DNA from: Polaribacter sp. IC073
GTDB taxonomy: Bacteria > Bacteroidota > Bacteroidia > Flavobacteriales > Flavobacteriaceae
Direction: 5' to 3'
DNA length: 64,000 bases
Assembly: GCF_007997075.1 (NCBI RefSeq)
Contig: NZ_VORS01000007.1
Coordinates: forward strand, 1-64,000
The notes beneath the pieces were generated by a model. The model had not been told where the DNA came from. It did no database searches and saw nothing but the letters and a program-made list of their open reading frames with translations. Made by a program: the position numbers and the translations under genes. Of the stretch, positions 33,773 through 40,678 are shown piece by piece (the stretch's first letter is position 1; the number at the start of each line of letters is the position of its first letter).

Positions 33773-34978
33773 ATGATTATGGCAGAAACATCCTTCAATT
33801 TTCTTTGTATATCCACCTACTTTAAAGGTGAAGATTTTTTAAAAAGTTGTAACGCAGATGGCAATAAAGTCTATTTGTTGACAAAAAAAAGTTTGCAACA
33901 TGAAGATTGGCCATGGGAGGCTATTGAAGATGTTTTTTATATTGAAGATTGGGTTCTTGAGGATGTCATAAAAGGGATTGCCTATAAATTTAGAGAAATT
34001 AAATTTAATCGTTTTGTAGCATTAGATGATTTCGATGTAGAGAAAGTGGCCTTATTACGCGAGCATTTTAGAATGCCAGGTATGGGAAGTACTACTTCTC
34101 ATTATTTTAGAGACAAACTTGCTATGCGAATGAGAGCAGTAGATAAAAGTGTAAATGTACCCGAATTTACTTCGCTTTTTAATAATGAAGATATAAACAA
34201 ATATGCAGATAATATTCCTGCTCCTTGGTTATTAAAACCAAGAATGGAGGCTTCTGCAACAGGTATTAAAAAAATTAATTCTAAAGATGAATTATGGCAA
34301 ATTGTAGATCAACTAGGCGATGAGAGAGATAATTATTTAATAGAAAAATTTGCTCCTGGAGATGTTTTTCATGTCGATTGCCTAAATGTTAATGGTAAAG
34401 TAGTTTTTTCTAGAGTTAGTAGATATTTAGAGACTCCTTTTGAAGTGGCACATAGTGGAGGTATTTTTAGATCTGCAACTTTAAAAATTGGTACTAAATT
34501 AGAAAAAGGATTGCAAAAAATGAATGCACAAGTTATGAAAGCATTCGGTATGCAAGCTGGTGCTTCTCATACAGAATTTATTCAATCGAAAGCTACAGGA
34601 GAATTGTTCTTTTTAGAAACTTCTTCTAGAGTTGGTGGTGCTAACTTAGCAGAAATGGTAACATATGCCTCTGGTGTTAATTTATGGGGAGAATGGGCTA
34701 GAATTGAAGCTGCGACCTTAAGAAAAGGAGTTTACAAACTTCCTAAAATTAATAATAAATATGCTGGTATTGTAGTCTCTTTAAGTAGATTCGAATACCC
34801 TGATACTTCTAGCTTCACAGATAGTGAAATTGTTTGGAGAATGGACAAAAAATGGCATATTGGTTTAATTGTAGTTTCTAATTCTAGTGAACGTATTCTA
34901 GAATTATTGGAACAATATACACATAGAATAGCCTCTGAATTTCATGCAAGTATACCTGCGCCAGATAAATCATTATAA
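33773..34978 (+). CDS. ATP-grasp domain protein (first of three)
   Basis: 401 residues; the ATG at 33779 is an alternative start. After an N-terminal pre-grasp domain comes a biotin-carboxylase-like ATP-grasp: PWLLKPRMEASATGIKKI (about 146-163, phosphate-binding Lys/loop), DNYLIEKFAPGDVFHVDCL (about 183-201) and the metal-binding Glu/Asn region GELFFLETSSRVGGANLAEM (about 281-300). Such enzymes ligate a carboxylate to an amine via an acyl phosphate. It is convergent with a second, unrelated-looking ATP-grasp gene across a shared terminator. Substrates unknown. Confidence 0.82.
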   Translation: MIMAETSFNFLCISTYFKGEDFLKSCNADGNKVYLLTKKSLQHEDWPWEAIEDVFYIEDWVLEDVIKGIAYKFREIKFNRFVALDDFDVEKVALLREHFRMPGMGSTTSHYFRDKLAMRMRAVDKSVNVPEFTSLFNNEDINKYADNIPAPWLLKPRMEASATGIKKINSKDELWQIVDQLGDERDNYLIEKFAPGDVFHVDCLNVNGKVVFSRVSRYLETPFEVAHSGGIFRSATLKIGTKLEKGLQKMNAQVMKAFGMQAGASHTEFIQSKATGELFFLETSSRVGGANLAEMVTYASGVNLWGEWARIEAATLRKGVYKLPKINNKYAGIVVSLSRFEYPDTSSFTDSEIVWRMDKKWHIGLIVVSNSSERILELLEQYTHRIASEFHASIPAPDKSL

Positions 34979-35002
34979 AAAATAAAAATATTATAAAATA
35001 AG

Positions 35003-35034
35003 AAACCTTCAAATAGTGCAATTTGAAGGTTTTT
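35003..35034. terminator. bidirectional terminator between two ATP-grasp genes
   Basis: AAACCTTCAAAT (35003-35014) pairs with ATTTGAAGGTTT (35021-35032) and is flanked by T and A runs. It serves the convergent genes on both sides. Confidence 0.82.
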
Positions 35035-35056
35035 ATTTTATAATAAGTTGATAAAC

Positions 35057-36259
35057 TTAGTCCTCAAAAAAACCAGTACTACCACCAACCCAAGTTTTGT
35101 CTTTGTTATATTTTACTCCAACCATTTCACCTTTACTTATGCGAATTAAATTACTTGCAATTTCTGTTTTATTTGTTTTAGAGTTGTGAATTAGCATCAT
35201 TCTAACTTCACATTTTGCAGGAACATCCATGGTTTCTATAATAGGTTCATAGGCAACTTTTTCTTGCAAAAGATAATTTGCTTTATTGGTAACAGCATCA
35301 ATCATTTTGCGAGTTACATGAATCTCTACTCCTGCTCCCGCAAAAGAATATAAAGGTTTTAAAACGTAATTTTCTAAATCTTCTGGAATACTCTCTAATT
35401 TGTCTAAATAATAAGATTTTGGCACATAGTCTCCTTTTAATAAAGGCATTGTAAATTTACTAATTCTATAAAACCAATTCGGATGACCAATCCACTCTAC
35501 ATCAACTTCATCTAAAAAACTAAACTCAGTTTTTAAATCTTTTCGTTGGTCTAATTCGTCAAAAATTATACGATTATAAATTTTTAAAATTCTTATTTCT
35601 TTACCTTGTTCATCAACATAAAAAAGTTTTTTTTCTTTTTTTATCAAACCAGAAATACATAACACTTTAATTCCTAATGCTTTTTCAGTTGCATAAAAAT
35701 CAATAGCTGTGGCTTGTTTTTCTGGTGCTATTTCTAAAAGAATAACTTGTTTAGGATTTGTACCTCCTACAATTTCTTGTTTTAATAAGTTTAAATATTC
35801 TTGAGAAGATTTTCCGTTTATATGTTGAGAATAGTTTTCTGGTATTACATTTCCAAAATGCTTACGATACATCCCCCCCAACATTTCTTGAAAGAAATAC
35901 AAGGATGGAAACCCCTGTAACTCTATCAATTTAGGAACTAATTCTCCGTTTTTATTTTTACATATTCCGAAGTCTAATTGAAGGAACTTTGAATTATTAT
36001 CTTCATTTGGGACAATTCTATCTTCATCAAAAAAAGCGCCATTTGTTAATTCCTTAAAATTTGGCTGATTGATAACAGACATAATATCGTTACACGCATC
36101 TACCAATTTAGTTTTTAATTCTTTAGGAACAAAAACAGGAGTTTCAGCAATTTTAAATGGAGGTTTATGATTGAAAGTATTTACAATTTCATCTAAAAAA
36201 AGTTGGTACTTTTCTTCTGTAAAATTCTGGTTATATAATTTCCTAAGTTGCTGTATCAT
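35057..36259 (-). CDS. ATP-grasp-like protein of unknown substrate (second of three)
   Basis: 400 residues with no signal peptide. The C-terminal half has ATP-grasp features: ENYVLKPLYSFAGAGVEIHV (about 293-312, Lys plus Gly-rich loop), YLLQEKVAYEP (about 326-336) and CEVRMMLIHN (about 346-355, acidic/Arg metal region). The N-terminal half (FLQLDFGICKNKNGELVPKL, IELQGFPSLYFFQEM) recalls glutathione-synthetase-like substrate domains. Overall similarity to named families is weak. Last gene of a five-gene minus-strand unit, 6 bp after the amidotransferase. Confidence 0.72.
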   Translation of the reverse strand: MIQQLRKLYNQNFTEEKYQLFLDEIVNTFNHKPPFKIAETPVFVPKELKTKLVDACNDIMSVINQPNFKELTNGAFFDEDRIVPNEDNNSKFLQLDFGICKNKNGELVPKLIELQGFPSLYFFQEMLGGMYRKHFGNVIPENYSQHINGKSSQEYLNLLKQEIVGGTNPKQVILLEIAPEKQATAIDFYATEKALGIKVLCISGLIKKEKKLFYVDEQGKEIRILKIYNRIIFDELDQRKDLKTEFSFLDEVDVEWIGHPNWFYRISKFTMPLLKGDYVPKSYYLDKLESIPEDLENYVLKPLYSFAGAGVEIHVTRKMIDAVTNKANYLLQEKVAYEPIIETMDVPAKCEVRMMLIHNSKTNKTEIASNLIRISKGEMVGVKYNKDKTWVGGSTGFFED

Positions 36260-36265
36260 CTTAAT

Positions 36266-37081
36266 TTAAGATAGTATTGGTTGTTCTATTGTAGTAATTG
36301 CATTGGTAATAAATTTAGGTAAAATAGTATTATAGGTCATTGCTAACTTATCAGAGTCATCCATCCTATCCATCATTTCATCATATTTATCTTCACCAAA
36401 ATTATTAATTACTACTTGTTTATTCTTTTCTAATGCAAAATAAGACTCCATACTTACAGGATCTGCTTCTGGGTGAAATTGTGTTCCTACAAATTCTTTA
36501 GAGAAGCGAACCGCCATAATTGCGCGTTCTAATTCTACATGTGTTCTAATTTTCTCTAAACTTAAAATTGAAGCTCCGTGTTCTTTAAACACTTTTAATC
36601 TTGGCTGAACAAGTTGCCAATCCCTAGAATCTACTGCATAGAAAGGATCATTTAAGCCTTCTAAGAGAATATCTTTTTGTCCGATTTTAGTTTTATGAAC
36701 GCGTAGAATTCCAAAAGAAGTGCTTTTTCTCATTTTTAATTCACCTAATTTAAAATAATGACACATTAATTGAAAAGAGTAACAAATAAAAAATGCATGT
36801 TTTTTTTGATAAGAATTTTTATTAATATCCCACAATTCTTGCATTAACTCTACATATGGCTTTCGCCAAGTTCCTTCGTCTAAAGGACTTCCTGGTCCAC
36901 CACTAGATATATATATATCGTAAGAAGTGTCTGGTAATTCGCCTTTTGCTCTTACATTAAAAACAGTAAAATCTACTTCTTTATTAAATAAACCAACAAT
37001 TTCTTTTATACAACGCAAACCCTGGTTTGGTTGGTTATTATTCATATCTAAAACGGCTAATTTTAGTTTTTCTTTTACCAT
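36266..37081 (-). CDS. class I glutamine amidotransferase
   Basis: 271 residues. Triad glutamine-amidotransferase fold with all catalytic groups visible: oxyanion loop SSGGPGSPLDEG (about 54-65), nucleophile Cys in FFICYSFQLM (about 97-106) and the HxE pair in GTQFHPEADP (about 199-208). It should release ammonia from glutamine. It stands alone as a subunit, so the ammonia acceptor is presumably a partner in the same unit (YbdK-like ligase or an ATP-grasp enzyme) rather than GMP or anthranilate synthesis, whose synthetase domains are absent. Confidence 0.85.
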   Translation of the reverse strand: MVKEKLKLAVLDMNNNQPNQGLRCIKEIVGLFNKEVDFTVFNVRAKGELPDTSYDIYISSGGPGSPLDEGTWRKPYVELMQELWDINKNSYQKKHAFFICYSFQLMCHYFKLGELKMRKSTSFGILRVHKTKIGQKDILLEGLNDPFYAVDSRDWQLVQPRLKVFKEHGASILSLEKIRTHVELERAIMAVRFSKEFVGTQFHPEADPVSMESYFALEKNKQVVINNFGEDKYDEMMDRMDDSDKLAMTYNTILPKFITNAITTIEQPILS

Positions 37082-37092
37082 ATATAAATTTC

Positions 37093-38187
37093 TTATAAAC
37101 CTAAAATAGTTTGTTCTGTAATATAGTCTACTACTTTTATTAAATCTTTTGTTTCTTCATACACTTTTAGTTGTCTGTCTGCACCGGTTCCGTTTTCTAA
37201 CATTTTAAAAATGTATTCTACTTCTTCTCTAGAACCTAATTCATCTAAGACATCGTCTAAAAAATCTACAAATTCTCTCATTAAAAGTTTTGTATCTACT
37301 TCCTTTTCTTTTCCAAAATCAATCATTTTACCATCAATTCCGTAGCGTCCCGCTCTCCATTTATTTTCGTTAATTAGGGCTCTATGGTATACCATAAAAT
37401 TAAGGTTTTGCATTCTTAATTTATATAATTTGGCAACCAAAGCTTGAATTAAAGCAGCAATACAAATAGTTTCATCTACTGTTAAAGGAACATCACAAAT
37501 TCTAACTTCTAATGTGGGGTACACAGGGTGAATACGAATGTCCCACCAAATTTTCTTAGGATTGTCTATACAGTTCGTCTTTACTAAAACATTTAAATAG
37601 TTTTCATATTGGGCATAATTATCGAAAACACCGGGTATTCCGGTTCTTGGGAATTTATCGAAAACTTTAGATCTAAAAGATTTAAAACCAGTATTTCTTC
37701 CTTCCCAAAAGGGTGAATTTGTAGATAATGCATACAAGTGAGGTAAAAAATAACGCATTGAATTTACCAAATGAAGTGCCATATTTTTATCTTCCATACC
37801 AACATGTACATGCAAACCGAAGATTAAATTAGACCTTGCTGTGTCTTGCAATTCGTTTATTATCTCGTCATAACGAGGATTTGGAGTGATGCGTTGGTTT
37901 TCCCATTTAGAGAAAGGGTGTGTCCCTGCAGCTCCTATTTTAAAACCTAGATCATTGGCTATATTAGAAATTGATTTGCGAAGATATTTCACTTCTTCTC
38001 GGGCTTCTGTAATATTATTGCAAATTTTTGTACCAACCTCTACAACAGCTTCGTGCATTTCTGCTTTTACCTGTTCATTTAAAATTTTTTCTGCATTGGT
38101 AACAATTTGTTGATCATGAGAAATTAATTCTCTAGTTACAGGATCTATAACTTGGTACTCTTCTTCTATGCCTAATGTGAATTTCAT
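37093..38187 (-). CDS. YbdK/GCS2-family carboxylate-amine ligase
   Basis: 364 residues, glutamate-cysteine ligase type 2 fold. FTLGIEEEYQVIDPVTREL (3-21) opens it as in COG2170 proteins, with metal-binding Glu residues. HPFSKWENQRITPNPRY (about 95-111), GLHVHVGMED (about 129-138) and the C-terminal MENGTGADRQLKVYEE-like segment (written here LENGTGADRQ) follow. The family forms gamma-glutamyl-type amide bonds with ATP. Embedded with three ATP-grasp proteins and an amidotransferase, so glutathione synthesis is less likely than an unusual peptide. Confidence 0.88.
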   Translation of the reverse strand: MKFTLGIEEEYQVIDPVTRELISHDQQIVTNAEKILNEQVKAEMHEAVVEVGTKICNNITEAREEVKYLRKSISNIANDLGFKIGAAGTHPFSKWENQRITPNPRYDEIINELQDTARSNLIFGLHVHVGMEDKNMALHLVNSMRYFLPHLYALSTNSPFWEGRNTGFKSFRSKVFDKFPRTGIPGVFDNYAQYENYLNVLVKTNCIDNPKKIWWDIRIHPVYPTLEVRICDVPLTVDETICIAALIQALVAKLYKLRMQNLNFMVYHRALINENKWRAGRYGIDGKMIDFGKEKEVDTKLLMREFVDFLDDVLDELGSREEVEYIFKMLENGTGADRQLKVYEETKDLIKVVDYITEQTILGL

Positions 38188-38246
38188 CTTAAAAAAGGAT
38201 TGGTTTATAATACCTGGCTGTTATGAACAACCAGGTATAGAGTTGT

Positions 38247-39299
38247 CTACTTTTTTGTTGCAGCTTTCTTAGCAGGTGCTTTTTTAACAGCTACCTTTTT
38301 TGCTACTGTTTTTTTAGCAGGTGCTTTTTTTATCGCTTTCTTAGCAGGTGCAATTTGATCTGTTACAAAGCTACCCCAAGTAAGATTCATTTGTCCTTTC
38401 TTATACTGTTTTGCTTTTTCAATAGCCATAGTAGCAGCATTTTCTACAATCCACTCAAAATTCTCTTCACCCACAGAATTAATGTCTGCATCTGGTGCAG
38501 GGTTACAAAAATCAATTGCATAAGGAATACCATCTTTAACAGCAAATTCTACTGTATTAAAGTCATATCCTAACGCTTTATTTAATCGAATACAATAATC
38601 ATGTACAGTATCTAATATTTTTTGATCTACAGGATCTCCATCTAAAACATAACGTAAATGATGCGGATTTCTAGGTTCGTATTGCATTATATGAACATTA
38701 TCTGTACCAAGTACGTAGCATCTAAAGTATTCTTTAAAATCTATTTCCTCTTGCAACATCATTACTAAATGCTCGGTTTCACCATGTTTTTCCCATAAAT
38801 CTTCAGGGCTTTCAACTCTATAAACGCTTTTCCATCCACCGCCATCGTGTGGTTTCATATAAGCAGGAAAACCAACGGTGTCGAACATTTTATCCCAATT
38901 AAAAGGGAATTTCATGTTTCTAAATGAATTCTCATCAGTATCTGGTGGTCTTAGAGAAGATGGTAAAATAAATGTTTTAGGAACAGGAACTCCTACTTTT
39001 TCTGCTAAAGCATTGTTGAAAAATTTTTCATCTGCACTCCACCAAAAAGGATTATTGATGACTGCTGTACCTGTTATTGCAGCATTTTTTAAATAAGCTC
39101 TATAAAAAGGTACATCTTGAGAAATTCTATCTATAATTACAGCATATTCATCTGATTTTGCTTGCTCTACAGTGTCTATTAGTACTGCTTCTGCCATCAT
39201 ATCTTTAATACCTTCTGCTGCGATTTTCTGATTAACTCTGTCTATAAAAGCTTGTGGAAAAGTGTTTTCTTGTCCATATAAAATCCCAATTTTTTTCAT
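38247..39299 (-). CDS. ATP-grasp ligase with histone H1-like Lys/Ala tail (third of three)
   Basis: 350 residues. A D-Ala-D-Ala/RimK-like core: FPAYMKPHDGGGWKSVYRV (about 150-168, ATP-binding Lys and Gly loop), MMLQEEIDFKEYFRCYVLG (about 180-198) and the metal site YDFNTVEFAVKDGIPYAIDF (about 245-264) with ...CNPAPD. After about residue 310 comes a tail of repeated KKAPAKK/AKK units, 13 or more lysines in 40 residues and no acidic residues, like bacterial histone H1 homologues. It may bind nucleic acid or polyphosphate, or be a substrate. ATP-grasp activity likely; acceptor unknown. Confidence 0.85.
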   Translation of the reverse strand: MKKIGILYGQENTFPQAFIDRVNQKIAAEGIKDMMAEAVLIDTVEQAKSDEYAVIIDRISQDVPFYRAYLKNAAITGTAVINNPFWWSADEKFFNNALAEKVGVPVPKTFILPSSLRPPDTDENSFRNMKFPFNWDKMFDTVGFPAYMKPHDGGGWKSVYRVESPEDLWEKHGETEHLVMMLQEEIDFKEYFRCYVLGTDNVHIMQYEPRNPHHLRYVLDGDPVDQKILDTVHDYCIRLNKALGYDFNTVEFAVKDGIPYAIDFCNPAPDADINSVGEENFEWIVENAATMAIEKAKQYKKGQMNLTWGSFVTDQIAPAKKAIKKAPAKKTVAKKVAVKKAPAKKAATKK

Positions 39300-39328
39300 A
39301 ATAATTATTTATTTAGTTGTTAATTTTT

Positions 39329-40033
39329 TTAAATTTTCGATAAATAATGTGGAAACATTTCCCTCCAAATTGGCCAATCGTGTTTTGCCCATTTTCGTTC
39401 ATCAAACCAAAATGGAATGTTTTTATCTGATAAAATTTTAGCTAAATCTTTATTCGCTTCTAAACAAATATCCCATTCTCCCACTCCTAAAATAATGTTC
39501 ATATTCCACAAATCTGGATGGTTACTTTCTGGTAAAAAATCTACCGGATTATTAAAGAAGACATTGTCATCATAATAGCCATCTAAAAAAGATTTAATAT
39601 CAAAAGAACCACTTAAACTAAACATATGGCTAACTCTTTCTGGGTGTTTAAACGCAAAGTTTGCAGCATGATAACCGCCAAAACTTACACCAGCAATCGC
39701 TAATTTTTGAATTCCTCTATCCTGACATATAGGGTTCACTACTTCTTCTAAAATAAACTTGTCATACCAAACATGATTTTTCACACGGTCTGCAGGATGA
39801 ATTTCTTTGTCATACCAACTTAACTCATTGATACTATCCGGACAATAAATTTGCACCAAACCTTCTTCTAAAAACCATTTTGCAGATGCTATTAGTTTCA
39901 TGTTTTTGCATTCAAAAAAACGCCCCATAGTTGTTGGAAATAACACAACAGGATACCCCGCATGCCCAAAAACCAACATTTCAATATCTTTATTTAATGT
40001 TGGCGAATACCATTTATGATAATCTTCTCTCAA
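39329..40033 (-). CDS. alpha/beta-hydrolase, esterase-like
   Basis: 234 residues, cytosolic (no signal peptide). PF00756-type: NKDIEMLVFGHAGYPVVLFP (about 13-32), nucleophile Ser in AIAGVSFGGYHAANFAF (about 131-147) and late His in ERKWAKHDWPIWREMFPH (about 212-229). First gene of the minus-strand unit hydrolase, ATP-grasp, YbdK-like ligase, amidotransferase, ATP-grasp. A TAATTTTG -7 box lies on the minus strand at 40070-40077, which would give a transcript covering all five genes. Confidence 0.83.
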   Translation of the reverse strand: MREDYHKWYSPTLNKDIEMLVFGHAGYPVVLFPTTMGRFFECKNMKLIASAKWFLEEGLVQIYCPDSINELSWYDKEIHPADRVKNHVWYDKFILEEVVNPICQDRGIQKLAIAGVSFGGYHAANFAFKHPERVSHMFSLSGSFDIKSFLDGYYDDNVFFNNPVDFLPESNHPDLWNMNIILGVGEWDICLEANKDLAKILSDKNIPFWFDERKWAKHDWPIWREMFPHYLSKI

Positions 40034-40069
40034 TATAGTAAAAATTTATTTATTTCTAAAATTAATTCG

Positions 40070-40077
40070 CAAAATTA
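40070..40077 (-). promoter_or_regulatory. -7 box ahead of the amidoligase unit
   Basis: Minus-strand TAATTTTG matches TAnnTTTG exactly, about 37 bp before the first ATG of the five-gene unit. No TTG lies at the expected -33 distance, so support is partial. Confidence 0.35.
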
Positions 40078-40156
40078 CACCATTTCAAGCATTTAACTTA
40101 AAAAAGTGTACGAATTACAAATTATGCTTTTTTAGAGCTATAATTTTATAAAAAAT

Positions 40157-40666
40157 TTATAAATACCTCTCTTTAACTATGTTAAGATGATGAATTTGAT
40201 GACCAGAGAATAAATATCCTAAAGCTCTAACAGACATATTATTATTAGACGCAACACCAATTCTTAACAAAGCTTCATCAGAAAAACTTTTATATAATTG
40301 AATGGAAGATTTTCTTAAGACCGCCATTTCATCTAATAGTTCATAATAATCTCTCTTGCTAACATTGTCATTAGCAACAAAAATATCTTGATCGAAACCA
40401 GGCAAAGAAGTTTTGTCATTTCTAGCAAAACACAGCGCTCTATAACAAAAGATTCTTTCTGTATCTATTACATGTTGTATCAATTCTTTTAAGGTCCACT
40501 TACCTAGTGCGTAAGAAAAATTATGCTTCTCTTTAGTTAGATTTCTTAACAAATTATCAAAGTCTTTTTGAGAACTTTTTAAATTTTCAATAATAGATGT
40601 TTCATTTATAGAAACTAATTGAATGTATTGTTCAAAATAAGGAGCGTATTCTGTTTTTGAAATCAT
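40157..40666 (-). CDS. DinB-family protein
   Basis: 169 residues, four-helix-bundle putative metal protein. The three metal-site regions are visible: KWTLKELIQHVIDTE (about 57-71), a middle KRDYYELLDEM segment, and the pair of His in GHQIHHLNIVKERYL (about 155-169). DinB/YfiT-like proteins are often thiol-dependent transferases or have unknown roles. It follows the Wzc gene on the same strand by 12 bp, probably as a passenger of that operon. Confidence 0.82.
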   Translation of the reverse strand: MISKTEYAPYFEQYIQLVSINETSIIENLKSSQKDFDNLLRNLTKEKHNFSYALGKWTLKELIQHVIDTERIFCYRALCFARNDKTSLPGFDQDIFVANDNVSKRDYYELLDEMAVLRKSSIQLYKSFSDEALLRIGVASNNNMSVRALGYLFSGHQIHHLNIVKERYL

Positions 40667-40678
40667 GCTAAATAATTT

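Noticed and set aside
38247..38365. Lys/Ala-rich tail as a frameshift artefact
   Set aside because: The frame is continuous, the tail ends in a normal stop, and codon use is regular.
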